DNA of 64,000 bases, from assembly GCA_030762935.1 (NCBI GenBank), contig CM060884.1:71053696-71117695 (forward strand), read 5' to 3'. Of the stretch, positions 13,201-22,620 are shown in pieces. The DNA comes from Hymenopus coronatus. Its lineage: Eukaryota > Arthropoda > Insecta > Mantodea > Hymenopodidae. Position numbers and translations under genes: made by a program. Below the pieces are notes generated by a model, which had not been told where the DNA came from, made no database searches, and saw only the letters and a program-made list of their open reading frames with translations. Each line of letters starts with the position of its first letter. Within the stretch, counting starts at the first letter, position 1.

Positions 13201-16200
13201 CATTGCAGCTATTCCATTCCAAATTGGTTACATTTATTTCTTGCTTTCTTTACAGTGGATTGGAGGGTGCGTCCATTGGTGTTGATTGTTAAGCTTTGGG
13301 CCCATAAACATAACATCAATGATGCCAAGAATATGACGATCTCAAGCTATTCCTTGGTGCTTATGGTGATCCATTTCTTACAGTGTAAGTATCCTTATAA
13401 ATGTCACAACATTTGCTATTAGAATTCAAGGATTTATTTTTTCTGTGCTTTAGTGATTTTGTTGGTAATGATTATGAAATTGAGTGAATAATGCAAAATG
13501 TGAAATTTATGTATGTAGAGTTGGACTGAAATATTCAATGCCATAGCCAAGATTTGAACCATGGATCTCCCGGTCTCTAGTCGGTTGCTCTTCCACTGAG
13601 CTACCATGGCAACATGCTGGCATAGCATTGAATTTCACAACTGACTCGCATGCTTCCTGGTAATCCACAAGGTGATCTCAAATTATTTTGAGATGACAAC
13701 CCCAATAGCGACTTACAATGTTGCTAGTACTTTAAGTCCCAGGAGTCATAATATAGCTAACTATTATGGTAAATTGGTATTGGTTTAATTGTTTTGCACA
13801 CAAGTCGTGTGTAGGACAAGAGCTGGATAGGTTATGGGTATTAAACCTACTCGAAACATGCACCCTACAAGATGACATAAGCACATACGTATCGTACATA
13901 AACACTCTTTATTGTAGATTAGAAGTTCTCGGGTTTCCAGCAGTGTGATATTGATAAAATCGCTCAAGCTTTCGGCCATGATAACTCTATGGCCTTCTTC
14001 AGGAAGTAATGAGATGCCAGGTGATATATGTACTCTCCAAATGGAGGGTGGGGCTAAATGACGTTGGCCAATGGGAAGCATGCTGCTAGAATGTCAGCTG
14101 TTTTTTAGTGTCCTTGTCCATCCTGAGCTCAACCAAAGGCCATTGTTTTTATTAAAATTATAAAAAACAGCAGACATTCTAGCAGTACACCACTACTGCA
14201 CCAATCAGAGGGCATCACATTCCCATTGGCCCACATCATTTAACCCCGCCCTCCACTTGGAGAGTAAGTATACTGCTCGGTCTGGGGCATCTCATTACTT
14301 CCTGAAGAAGGCCATAGTTATGGTTGAAAGCTCGAGCAATTTTATGAATATCACATGGCTGGCAACCCAAGAAGCTCTAATCAACAATCACCGTGGAAAC
14401 TTCAAATGTTACACTCTTTGTTGTACTGTATACTGCATTTGTAAAGCACTTCAAGGAAAACGAAACACTGCTAAACATTCCTAATGTTATTCACATGTGA
14501 ACTAGACTAGAACAGAAGTATGTGTATGTGTATGTAAGTATGTATTTATTTCTCTGCAAGTGGGTATCACCTGGTGGCAGAGTTATATATGTATACAAGA
14601 ATATAAACAATAAATCACAGCTGCCAGTTTATGCCTTTGTAAGCTAGATATGATAGTTATTTACACAAATATGAAAACATTAATTTTTCTCTAAATTCAG
14701 ATTAATTAATTTCATAATTATAATCACCAACCAATTTAACATTTGTATTTACAACAATATAAAATCACAAGCATTTCATTTAAGGAATGTTTACAAAAAT
14801 TATCCAACATTAAAATCAAGATTTTCCCTAAATTTCTTCAGAGACAGGGGACAACCCTGAAAGGCTGCTCCAGGCAATTCATTCCAGTCTTTTATTGTTC
14901 TATTTACAAAGGAGAACTTTCCCACGTCAGTTGTGTATCTTCTACCCTTAATTTTGAACGGATGATCGTTTCGTGCATAGTAAGTTGGGTTTTCCAGTTT
15001 GTTAGTAACGTCCTCCCATGCGTTTAAGCCAGTGTAAGCTTTAAATAAAGTGCACAACCTCTGTTTCTTATGCCTAACTTTCAATGGCTTCCATTTTATC
15101 TCCTCAGCGTTTGTAGGCCCAAAATATTTACCCCTTTTTATGAATTTTATAGCCCTTTTCTGGATCTTTTCTAACGAATCAATTTGATTTACTCTATATG
15201 GGTCCCAACAAGTTACTCCAAATTCCATGACCGGCCGCACTAAGGACTTGTACGCGATTTCCCTGGACTTTGCACTCCCCTTTTTTAAAATCCTCATTAG
15301 GAAGTGCAGTGTTTTCCACGCTTTCTTAGTCGCCCTCCGTGGTGTAATGGTTACCATGCTAACTTCATATACCCAAGGTCGTGGGTTCAAACCCGGCGGA
15401 GGACGATGGATTTTTTCGGGCGTAAAAATCCTTAGCATGGCTTCCTTTGGAAGGGAAGTAAAGCCGTGGGTCCCGTGTCGTAGATTTACGACACGCAAAA
15501 GAACCTCAAGCCTGATAGAGAGGCCTCTGAGCAAAATTAAACAGTCTTTCACGCCCAGTATAGAATGGGACGTTGAGAACCACAGTAGTTAAAGAGCATC
15601 CATAAATAACAGGCCATTTCCATTTCACGCTTTCTTAGATACAGCATTTACCTGCTCGTCCCATCCAGCGTTAGTCGCCAAGTAAACTCCCGAGTATTTG
15701 CAGCTGTCCACCTGGAATTTTTTCCCCACCGATATGATAGTTTTGCAGAATTTTTTCCCTAGATCTATTAAATGCAATTGACTTACTTTTGCCAGCATTA
15801 ATTTTCATTTTATTTGCAGCAGCCCAATTACTCATTTCATTTAAATCACCCTGACGGCAGAACGGGTGTAGGACACATACAGTGAAGGTCACACGGGCCA
15901 CTTCCTGGCAGCCAAGTTTTGTAACAAACACACTGAGGTTGTTGCACAATGTGAATGGAACACAACAGATTTGTTAGTTGTGCTCTTCGCGTGCGCATGC
16001 ACTCACAGTTGGGTTATGGGAGCACGGAAAATTGTATTTCTGGTGAAATTTTGATACCAGAGTTTTTGTGGAATACAATACCTTCTCAGCCTACTGTAGC
16101 TTGCTTGATAGGTGGTAAAGAAAATAAATAGCAGAAGAAACATATTTTATTATCACTAACTAGTAATTGTGTTTTTTATGTAGGTGGTGTATCCCCGCCA

Positions 16201-19200
16201 GTGTTACCTTGCCTGCATCGTATGTACCAGGGTAAATTTACGCCACACTCGGATATCCAATCCATTGATATACACGAAGATCTGCGACCCTTTAAATCGG
16301 AAAATGCTCAGTCATTGGGCGAACTTCTATACGAATTACTACGCTATTATGTGGAATTTGAGTAAGCAGTTTTATATTTTCCATGAAAATGTAGTTTCTC
16401 CTGTATATAACTGTAAAATTAATATTCAGAGCATACATCTTACCTGATGTGGTTTTAGTTTCAGTCAGTTTGCCATCTCAGTGCGCTTAGCTTCTCGGAT
16501 TCCTATTGATGAATGTCGCAGGGCCAGATCGTATAAAAATGACCCCCATCAATGGAAGTATTTATGTATTGAAGGTAAGAATGAGAATATAGTAAGTATA
16601 TCCTTAGTTATGAAAATATTTTATTTTGTTTTCTATTCACATGTGGTTTGGCAAAAAGAAGTTATGCACTCACTTCAAGAAAAAGCAAAATGTGTTAGTT
16701 TGAAGCATAAACTTTTGTAGATTGTACATTGCAGTAAGTAATTCTGCCTGAAAAGTGCCAAGCAATTTTAGAGGAGAATGCAGGGTTTTAAATTATAATA
16801 ATAAAATGAGTATCAAATGACATAGCTAAATCTTTTTTCTTTTTTAGTAAAACCTTTTGTCCACTGTATAATATGCATCATATGGATGAGAAGTCTCTTT
16901 AATATTTTTAAAAAATTAAAAACCTAAAGAAAAATTTGAAAATAAAATTAAAAATCCCAAAATAATCAACAACTGGGCATACAGAACCTTACCATACAGT
17001 AAGTTAAGACTAATTAAATGAAAGTACAGATACTTATTTACTAAAACAGCATCCTGTTTTGGTTTAGTGTTTTATTTTTTAAAATAAAAATGAATTCATG
17101 TAACCTAAAGGCTGAAAACTGAAAAAAAAAACAACAAAGAACTGCCAAAAATTCACACATAAGCATGATACTATTAGTGAAAATGGCATAAAGCAATAGG
17201 ATACAAATGTAATGTACAATTTGGCACTTGTGTTGTTGCATAGCTGAATGGTTAACACCTCCATAAATCCATTTTTATAAGTACACCGATATTTGCATTC
17301 ATACAAAGTCAATTGTTATTAGATGCATTTTCATTGCTGAAGCTAGAATATATATCTTCCTCTCCTATGTCGATGTCAGAAACTCTTTCAACAAGATCTG
17401 AAAATTCAAAATCACCTGCTTTCTTCTAATATCGCGAACTGCAGCTCTTATTTCCCCTTTGGTTTGTAATCTTTGGCTGGACAATGCCATGTTTCAACCT
17501 ACATACATAAACACCAGCAAGAGAAATTAAATTTGGAGCTAATTTAGCACTTTGGAGTGAAGATAAGGCCCTAAAATGCTCCAGAAAACCTTTCTCTATG
17601 GCTTTGACATAGTAAATACACAGACTTTCCCGCTGGAAAGAGTTAAAGCGTATGAAAATGGCAACACAATTAGATTGTGATTGGTACTTAACACTTTGGG
17701 AAATGTTGCATGAATGACAGTAACATAATCATTAGGCTTGGACATGACTTGAGGTTAAGTTAGGTTTTAGTATACCTTGTTGTTTACAAGTAGAAGTCCT
17801 GCATTTGGGCTATAAGTATAGCTAGATGCAAAAGTAAGTATATAGTTCTACAATATACGTAAGTTTTATTTTAAAATATAAATAATATAAGCAAAAGAAT
17901 CTGTATTATGGAAGATGACTTTTTTTCTGGTGTTTAATGCCCGCTTTTACTACATATGATACATGGAATGAAGATGAACATTGATGGAATGCAATAGTGT
18001 AATGTATATTATACTGTTATTTCTATAAATTTTCTTCTCTCTTCACTGTTCTTTTTTACTTTCTGTAAACACACTATGTATATAGAGAAGGTATTGCACT
18101 CCACCCAAAAAATTGATACCGAATATATCACAGGAAATATATGTTTTAGGGTCCCCTTTATCTAAAAAAAAAAACATTTTTGGAAAAAGGGGGGTGTGAG
18201 TGTGTGGGGGTGGGGGTCGGTGGGTGGATGTCCGTGAACACGATAACTCAAAAACTAAATACCAAACTTGGTATTTAAGTTTAGTATCTTCCAGGGATGC
18301 GACACAAAGATTTTGAGAAAAATCCCCCCATCCCCAGCGGCCCTTTACATGGAACTTTTTTCGAAAATTTTGATTTTCTCAAAAATGGCTCTTAATGATT
18401 TTGATTAAAATTTCATATATTAAAGATAGTATATCTTGAATTTTCTGGGAACAGCCTCAGAAGAGTAGTTTATTCTGGATGAATTTTATGAAATTTTGAA
18501 TAACTGCTAAACTGTAGGAGATGGACAAAAATTTACTACACAAAAAATGTAGAGCACATTAAAACACACAATTTATGTTATATACATTTTTTTCATGAAG
18601 TTCATCGTTTTTGAGACATTCTTTGTTTTCTGCTCTGAAAAACTACTTTTCTTATACAGGAATTTGTCATCTCCTGTCCATACAAACAAAGGAACTTCAA
18701 TCACATAGCAACCAGCTTTTGACTATCACTTTAACCTATGGTACTCCCTTATTTGCCTTCTACTTACAAGGAAGCAAGTAATAAGACTATTTCTGCTAAT
18801 TTTTCTCAATTAGCATGAAGTAAATAGAAGAATAAGCTTTTTAACAATAATTTGTTGCAGAGATGTAGAGAGTCATGTGAATGGAACACATCAGATTTTT
18901 TAGTCGTCCTCCGTGGTGTAAGGGTTACCATGCTGCCTTCATATACCCAACGTCGCAGATTCAAACCTGGCGGAGGATGATGGATTTTTTCGGGCATAAT
19001 AATTCTTAGCATGGCTTCCTTCGGAAGGGAAGTAAAGTCGTTGGTCCTGTGTCGTAGATTTACGGCACGTAAAAGAACCTCAAGCCTGATAGAGAGACCT
19101 CTGAGCAAAATTAAGTGGAATTTCACGCCCAGTATTGAATGGGACGCTGAGAACCACAGCAGTTAAAGGGCGTCCATAAATAACACACCATTTACGTTTA

Positions 19201-19878
19201 TCAGATTTTTTATTTTTAACTTGGCTCTTTTTTGGACATGTAGTGCACAATGTTTTCCAAGTCCTTAAATACAATATTTTTTCAAAGTACGGTTTAGATT
19301 TTTTTGTCTAATATGTATTTAAAATTACTTACTAGGATTTCTGTTGGGGATTTCTTTTTTTGACTTAAGGTTTACAATCCTTTATTTATTTTCTGCTCAT
19401 GTAGCCACGCTGAAGAATGCAGTGCAGTCAATTTATACGGCTTGTGCATTCCCTTATTTACCTTCTACTTACAAGAAAATAAGTAATTAAGACAATTTCT
19501 GGTAATTTTATCTTTATTATATAGTAGATAGAAGAATAAACAGTTTAACTATTTGTTACAGTGAGTTTTATACTTGAATAAATGTAATCATGTATCACTT
19601 TATATTCCTTTCTTCCAATTTTCATATATATTAAGATTTGTTCACCTTTAGCCTCCATTCTGAGCAATATTTGTCAATTTACTATTTATATAGGTAAAAT
19701 AAATTTAATTATGATTTTGTTTTCTTCCACAGAACCATTTGATCTCACCAACACGGCTCGCTCGGTGTATGATCGTGATGTGTTTGAGAAAGTGAAAGCA
19801 GTGTTCCATAAATCTTACAACAGCTTAAAAAAGAATAGAGATATAGAAAGTATATTCAATTTGGACAAAAGGGATTAA
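3663..19878 (+). CDS. Gld2: GLD2-type cytoplasmic poly(A) polymerase, C-terminal six exons
   Basis: Noncanonical poly(A) polymerases of the GLD2 (TENT2/PAPD4) family add A tails to mRNAs in the cytoplasm with RNA-binding partners such as GLD-3 or CPEB-type proteins, and act in germline, neurons and translation control. Six exons join in phase at 3663-3831, 12064-12207, 13256-13384, 16184-16361, 16459-16574 and 19733-19878, giving 882 nt: 293 codons plus TAA. The nucleotidyltransferase motif GSTMNGFGSDNSDVDMCL supplies two catalytic aspartates and CLEVDLN in exon 2 the third. Exons 4-5 carry the PAP-associated domain. Vertebrate GLD2 is about 480 residues, so roughly 190 N-terminal residues are missing, probably upstream of the window. 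The frame is intact and all sites are GT/AG, so the gene looks functional. Confidence 0.93.
4144..4223. repeat. (AT)n microsatellite with adjoining poly-T and (GT)n
   Basis: About 53 bp of alternating AT/TA is followed by a run of T and a short GT stretch. It lies at the edge of a Rep-1 copy. Confidence 0.9.
4215..4695 (-). repeat. Rep-1 repeat 5' half, split by a PLE fragment
   Basis: The blocks tagagttaaccacttttgag and cttctacttacaaggaagca match the family in minus orientation, ending at ...agtcacatgaatagaatgca. The normal join at the cacata/gactatcactttagcc boundary is broken by 4375-4513, which matches PLE terminal repeats at 26150 and 49990. Confidence 0.75.
4375..4513 (-). mobile_element. 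Solo PLE terminal repeat with hammerhead motif
   Basis: The sequence ...aatgaaagggtgttttggaac...cacttatgtat...ccagaccggtttcg is shared with 26150-26290 and 49990-50110. It has inserted into Rep-1. On the minus strand TCGACAA (4502-4508), a 6-bp stem II GATGCC/GGCATC, GAAA (4483-4480), CCGG and UC form a hammerhead layout. The core has U, C and A at positions 3, 4 and 8, so its activity is uncertain. Confidence 0.65.
4795..4960 (-). mobile_element. PLE terminal repeat with hammerhead motif
   Basis: It shares cttatcttttggaatccaag and the following gactagtttt-like block with the foldback at 51365-51945. On the minus strand it has CTGAAGA (4906-4900), GAAA (4864-4861), the palindrome CTAG and UC, with predicted cleavage after 4855. 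The 35-nt stem II region pairs poorly. No PLE coding sequence of this subfamily is attached. Confidence 0.65.
5100..5660 (-). pseudogene. PLE fragment: GIY-YIG endonuclease and pLTR
   Basis: The minus-strand frame of 132 codons at 5190-5588 includes VPGVYRIPCDCGAPYIGETG, the GIY-YIG nuclease core that follows the reverse transcriptase in endonuclease-containing PLEs, then TTRVKEHERSI and FKMDH. Upstream codons (ITRILAKYIKTIHKPP) match the RT-to-nuclease linker. Downstream at 5222-5256 is a decayed hammerhead: CCAAAGA where CTGAAGA is expected, stem II GGGAG/CTCCC, then GAAA and CG before UC. The RT domain is absent. Confidence 0.85.
6111..6396 (+). mobile_element. tRNA-derived SINE (family C)
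   Basis: The head has a pol III A-box-like tggtcgagtggtcag and B-box GGTTCGATCTC, then a body of about 200 bp and an A-rich tail at 6380-6395. It sits in the first visible gld2 intron. I saw no other copy of the same body in the window. Confidence 0.8.
6397..7130. other. gld2 intron, nothing recognised
   Basis: No repeat family seen elsewhere in the window and no protein domain was recognised. A 67-codon frame at 6522-6725 resembles nothing I know. Confidence 0.5.
7187..7226 (-). ncRNA. Hammerhead ribozyme-like motif, U3/A8 core, decayed
   Basis: Minus strand: TTGAAAA (7221-7215), stem II GGGAAC/TTTCCC, AAAA (7196-7193) where GAAA is expected, CCGG, then UC. The missing G at position 12 predicts no cleavage. 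Confidence 0.5.
7836..7876 (+). ncRNA. Hammerhead ribozyme-like motif, U3/A8 core
   Basis: TTGAAAA (7841-7847) is followed by stem II GGGATC/GTTCCC (one mismatch), GAAA (7865-7868), CTGG and UC, with stem I GG/CC flanking. It differs from the canonical CTGANGA core at positions 3 and 8 together. Confidence 0.6.
7925..8793 (-). repeat. Rep-1 repeat, minus, near full length
   Basis: It runs from the terminal palindrome cactatgtacatagtg to tcatgtgaatggaacacatc. It abuts the right edge of the PLE foldback and is followed closely by a Rep-1 copy in the opposite orientation at 8960-9812. Confidence 0.85.
8960..9812 (+). repeat. Rep-1 repeat, plus
   Basis: All internal blocks are present in order, from tgcctttctctacctattg to gcagagaaagtaaaa. 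The terminal palindrome has decayed to tctgtactagatgcagagc. Confidence 0.8.
10130..11131 (+). pseudogene. PLE fragment: RT-linker and GIY-YIG endonuclease
   Basis: LLNPGVYQISCDCGDSYVGQ (about 10640-10700) is the GIY-YIG core and the frame stays open to 10866. Upstream, frameshifted pieces around 10330-10610 (LANEAKHLNYILKANGYST) match the segment between RT and nuclease. A degraded hammerhead-like tract (GAAGAAGCTC ... CAGCGAAATGCCGGC) lies at 11027-11065. A family-A SINE interrupts the right side. Confidence 0.8.
11143..11441 (-). mobile_element. tRNA-derived SINE (family A), 11-bp target duplication
   Basis: On the minus strand this reads as a tRNA-like head with B-box GGTTCAAACCCGG, a conserved body and a TTTACAT tail. 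Perfect duplications aggtatgatgt flank it at 11132-11142 and 11442-11452. The terminal gga/tcc-type pairing of the head and body suggests descent from a tRNA of the GGTGTAATGGTTA class. Confidence 0.9.
11453..11890 (+). mobile_element. PLE 3' end with inverted pLTR, two hammerheads
   Basis: The plus frame 11638-11841 plus upstream codons give LFKHIKTTTELTIWERIHIR and MNFKIPPADN, the C-terminal tail after the nuclease. A terminal repeat containing gatgcatttc lies inverted at the left (11460-11570) and its counterpart at the right (11790-11880). Hammerheads are at 11526-11565 (-) and 11792-11828 (+). Confidence 0.8.
11526..11565 (-). ncRNA. Hammerhead ribozyme, canonical CTGATGA core
   Basis: Minus strand: CTGATGA (11561-11555), a short stem II of wobble pairs, GAAA (11540-11537), the palindrome TGCA and UC, with predicted cleavage after 11531. 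The partner copy at 11794-11821 reads CCGACGA ... GAAA and has lost U4. Confidence 0.6.
12064..12207 (+). CDS. Gld2: gld2 exon b: third catalytic Asp
   Basis: The acceptor is cttttacag, and the exon reads EFIEHPELIQAKVPILKF ... CLEVDLN ... GIRNTHLLYCYSQ to a cgtaagt donor, phase 1 to phase 1. CLEVDLN holds the third metal-binding aspartate and GIRNT is conserved in the family. Confidence 0.93.
12363..12652 (-). mobile_element. tRNA-derived SINE (family A)
   Basis: The body and tRNA-like head match the copy at 11143-11441. Imperfect flanks ttactagcacta and ttactgtcacta fit an aged target duplication. Confidence 0.85.
12655..13085 (-). pseudogene. PLE fragment: GIY-YIG remnant and C-terminal tail
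   Basis: The minus frame 12662-12901 encodes INFWSFNHEINVEVKLLKHL and MIWEKIFIFKF..MNFEIS, the PLE tail. Upstream codons include VYQLNLDCGHVYNG, a decayed GIY-YIG core. No RT is present. Confidence 0.8.
13256..13384 (+). CDS. Gld2: gld2 exon c
   Basis: The acceptor is ctttacag. The exon encodes LDWRVRPLVLIVKLWAHKHN ... SSYSLVLMVIHFLQ and ends at a tgtaagt donor. VRPLVLIVKLWA and SYSLVLMVIHFLQ are highly conserved parts of the central domain that contacts the nucleotide. Confidence 0.93.
13495..13730 (-). mobile_element. SINE-like repeat with internal tRNA-like segment (family D)
   Basis: On the minus strand GCCATGGTAGCTCAGTGG, GAGCAACCGACTAGAGACCG and GGTTCAAATCTTGG form a tRNA-like segment inside a longer repeat. 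The same unit is at 34010-34290, 34210-34440 and 45835-45985. Confidence 0.75.
13958..14008 (-). ncRNA. Hammerhead ribozyme-like motif
   Basis: Minus strand: CTGAAGA (14002-13996), stem II with perfect GGCCAT/ATGGCC, GAAA (13973-13970), then near-palindromic GCTTGAGC. No clear UH cleavage dinucleotide follows, so activity is doubtful. Confidence 0.6.
14298..14345 (+). ncRNA. Hammerhead ribozyme-like motif
   Basis: CTGAAGA (14302-14308), stem II GGCCAT/ATGGTT with wobble pairs, GAAA (14326-14329) and the perfect 8-bp palindrome GCTCGAGC. The cleavage dinucleotide is unclear, as in the partner arm. Confidence 0.6.
14520..15950 (-). pseudogene. LINE reverse-transcriptase C-terminal half, split by a SINE
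   Basis: Minus-strand frames give MSNWAAANKMKINAGKSKSI (15640-15890), then after the SINE AWKTLHFLMRILKKGSAKSR, SLVRPVMEFGVTCWDPYR and a final FSFVNRTIKDWNELP, with a stop near 14800. This is the end of a CR1/jockey-type ORF2. The open stretch without the SINE is almost intact, so the insertion is fairly young. Below 14790 lies probable 3' UTR. The catalytic FADD block is not included. Confidence 0.85.
15330..15625 (+). mobile_element. tRNA-derived SINE (family A), 13-bp target duplication
   Basis: This is a full-length copy inserted into the LINE coding region. Perfect duplications cacgctttcttag are at 15317-15329 and 15626-15638. The head shows GTGGTGTAATGGTTACCATG and GGGTTCAAACCCGG. Confidence 0.95.
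15945..16130. repeat. Two Rep-1 end fragments
   Basis: 15945-15975 matches the minus-strand 5' edge (gtgaatggaacaca) and 16040-16110 matches the plus-strand 3' block (ttgataccag...caataccttctc). The middle is missing. Confidence 0.6.
16184..16361 (+). CDS. Gld2: gld2 exon d: PAP-associated domain
   Basis: The acceptor is tttatgtag. The exon encodes GVSPPVLPCLHRMY ... SLGELLYELLRYYVEF, ending phase 2 at a gagtaagc donor. SLGELLYELLRYY marks the PAP/25A-associated domain. Confidence 0.93.
16459..16574 (+). CDS. Gld2: gld2 exon e
   Basis: The acceptor is ggttttag. The exon encodes DFSQFAISVRLASRIPID ... WKYLCIE, ending at aggtaaga. The intron before it is only 97 bp, unlike the multi-kilobase introns elsewhere in the gene. 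Confidence 0.93.
16575..18055. other. gld2 intron, nothing firmly recognised
   Basis: The sequence is AT-rich. A short minus-strand frame around 17345-17500 (GDFEFSDLVERVSDIDIGEE) has the acidic look of a transposase N-terminus, but nothing else supports it. Confidence 0.5.
18056..18902 (-). repeat. Rep-1 repeat, minus, near full length
   Basis: It begins at cacactatgtatatagagaa and ends at catgtgaatggaacacatca. A family-A SINE is inserted exactly at its end. Confidence 0.85.
18903..19199 (+). mobile_element. tRNA-derived SINE (family A), 13-bp target duplication
   Basis: Perfect flanks atcagatttttta are at 18890-18902 and 19200-19212. The body matches the other copies closely, including cctctgagcaaaattaag. 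Confidence 0.95.
19213..19732. other. gld2 last intron with a Rep-1 5' fragment
   Basis: 19440-19565 matches the Rep-1 5' block in minus orientation (cttctacttacaag ... atagaagaataaac). The remainder is AT-rich and unrecognised, leading to the polypyrimidine tract before the last exon. Confidence 0.6.
19733..19878 (+). CDS. Gld2: gld2 last exon with stop
   Basis: The acceptor is cttccacag. The exon encodes EPFDLTNTARSVYDRDVFEK and continues to IFNLDKRD and TAA at 19876-19878. EPFDLTNTARSVYD is strongly conserved at this position in GLD2 proteins. Confidence 0.93.
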
Positions 19879-22620
19879 AATGAACTATGTTACCTCATCC
19901 TTTCTGCCTCAAAAATAAATTTCTTCCTAAAGGATAAATAAAATGGCACAAGGAAGAAGGTCCTTATTCTTGAGCAGGAGTTTTTCTGCAGTGCTGAAAA
20001 TAGGTTGTGATCGTATGTATTACGTTCCGTAATTTTGTTTTGGGGAGGGGGGAGATGGCGCTGAAATCGATGGTGCATAGGAGTGATGCGGAAATGCAAC
20101 TACAAGGGAGTAGTGGAGCGAGACAGCATGAACTAGTCAACAATTGCAAATGTAACTTGACTGTGATGATGGTTGAAGCTTTAAAACTTTGAAGAAAGCA
20201 TTTGAATATTTTGTTCATATACATGAAGCTTATCACAAAATATAAACTTTGAACCACTTAAACAAAGACTGCATTAGCAAGAGCAGAACTTGAAAATGAT
20301 GCAGGAAGTTTGTGTACGCCTTTTCGACTAAATGTTTGAAAATCAGTTAGTACTTTTGTCTTTGCTGGGATACTGAGCATTTTAATTTTTAACGAACTAT
20401 TATTTCTTGTTTTTAGAGCATTTTGTACAACAGTTTTCTTGAATGAAAGAAAAAAAAAGTATTAAAAGCTTAAAAAAAATTTAAAAACGTAATGGTTTTA
20501 ACAATTAGGACCATTGCCAAAAAAAAAAAAACAAATAAAAATCAATGAATTAAGAGTAAATTTGTAAAACTGACATTAGAGGAAATATTAGAAACGTATA
20601 AAAAAAAAAAAAAAAAAAGTTCTGTTAAAATAATTTTATAATCATTGCAGAGTAAAGAAAGTTGAACTCAGAAGTTTCTCTGCATAAAAGGTATAATATA
20701 ATTATTTGATAACTGAAGTAAAGTGTGTTTGTGTGTATGCGATGGATGTCTGATGGATTTAATGTTAACATACCTGCAAGGAAGCACCAAGTACAACTGT
20801 TGCCCTCTTGCTTTTTACAAAGTAAAGCTGCCATTAGTGAAACAGAAGAAAACTAGAATATAGATTTTTAAAATGCCGTTGATTTTAGCCTTTTGAAGTA
20901 AGAAAAAAATTCTGCACAATTGTCGTGCCAAGATGGAAACTATTGTTTTTCTTTGTTTATTTCTTTTTATGAATTGCAGTTTTGTTAGGTCTTAGTGAAG
21001 ATACAGTCAATTGTTTCAGACAGTTGGATCACTTTCCTCAATTTGACATGGTGCAGTAAAGTTAGCAATAATTAAAATAATATTTATCAAGAGACAGAAG
21101 AGTTGTTGAGGAGCTGTTGTGATTTTGTTTAAGTGGGTTTTATATATTTCTATCTGCATTCCTGTATAAAAAGTATACACTAAATGTGATTATGAAATCA
21201 CCCTTGGTTACCATGAGACTTAAGTACAAGAGTTGGTAAAACTGCACAAGGTATGGACATAGTAGTTGTTCGTTATATTGGTAGTGAAATAAGTGATTTT
21301 GTATAATTTTTTTTTCATCCTTATTTCTTTGAAAACAAGCAAAGCAATATTTCTGGAGTGAAGTTGGCTGCATAAAATATTACTATTGTTTCTGCATGGT
21401 GCTCCATTATTTTTCTATAAGTATGTACTTCTCTATTAATATATGTAATCAGATACATATATATAAGTATATCTGTATTTTAGAACAGAGACTGTTGAGT
21501 ACACTAATGGAATCTCCATTAGTGTTAAGAAATGATACTCTGTTGCTTAGCTTTCCTTCTTCAATAGTGTTACTGCAAACCTATAAGTGCTATCTTTCGA
21601 AAGATTTCACTTATTTTAGGTACTGTTATAGCAAGTAATAAAACAATTGGCATTCATAAAGAATTATTACTAATTGGGGTCAGGTTTTTATTATCTGTTC
21701 TTTTGTTTTAAGCTTGTTTTATGAGCATTTGAAGTTGGTGTAGCAGGAATATGCCAATGATGTTTTATGGTGTACTTAATTGCAAGATATGAGAGGTACA
21801 GTTACTGCAGATTTAAATATTGCAGCTAAATTGTGTGGATTTCCTTTCACAGTTTCCTATAAAACAGAGCATTTCCATGACTTCGTATATGCATATATAT
21901 AACAATTAAGAAAGAAAAAGGAATCTCTTCCTCAGGTTATCATTTTTAAGAGTTTAGCTTTAGCAAAAGCAGATTGGTTACAGCAAATTATGAGATGGAT
22001 ATTAAAGTGTCTTAACCTATGTAAATATAAGTGCCAAAGATTATGTTCATTGAAGTATAAAAGTTTAATGGTATTTAAGAGCAAATGTATCATATTATTT
22101 GTTACTATGGATTTATATATATATTCATAGATATTTAGATGTGCAATCAGCAGTCTAACCAAGTCAATTTTGTTAGTATTTCCTTATGTTGTAATCTTCA
22201 TTATCGTATATTTTTGAGACAATACTTAGGAGGGAGTTTAATAACATCACTGAAAGTTACAATATTTTTTGGTCTTTCATTTGATGTACAGAAAAATTCT
22301 GTTACTCATTGGAAGAAGTGACATTTCTACCAAATACACAGTACATTTCATCTTCTTTTTAAATATGCTTTAAAAAATGAATACTCATCTTTACTGTAGT
22401 TAAGTTTATATGCACAAATTGGGATTTGTATTACTCTAACTTCATTTTTTACACCAGAACTAACTGGGACATGTTTTGAAGACTGTTGTCATCATCATCA
22501 GCCTAGATTTACTGCCACATTTGTTCCTGTGATTTATAGATAGCAATTTTTTGGCTGGGTATACTGTAGGATAAGACCTTTTTTTATGGGGCATCAAAGT
22601 TTAATAAAGTGTGTTTATTT
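19879..22620 (+). other. Gld2: Probable gld2 3' UTR
   Basis: About 2.7 kb follows the stop with almost none of the window's repeat families. AATAAA occurs at 19914, 19937, 21637 and 22603, and the last is followed at once by a GT-rich tract (gtgtgtttatttttat), so it is the best poly(A) site candidate. A Pumilio-type TGTAAATA is at 22020-22027. The true 3' end cannot be fixed from sequence. A PLE pLTR remnant at 22440-22540 lies within it. Confidence 0.5.
22440..22540 (-). ncRNA. PLE pLTR remnant with hammerhead-like motif
   Basis: Minus strand: CTGATGA (22501-22495), stem II GATGAC/GTCTTC, AAAA (22477-22474) in place of GAAA, CATG, UC. The flanks match 37555-37630, which fixes this as a repeat copy. 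The lost G12 predicts inactivity. Confidence 0.55.

Larger units (their letters stand above)
13800..14395. mobile_element. PLE-derived foldback with a hammerhead in each arm
   Basis: Arms at about 13905-14115 and 14160-14390 are reverse complements, separated by about 45 bp. Both contain the ...cattacttcctgaagaaggc block. There is no coding sequence. Each arm has a hammerhead-like core (next two entries). Confidence 0.8.

Noticed and set aside
15227..15592. 121-codon plus-strand frame
   Set aside because: It covers a SINE and antisense LINE sequence.
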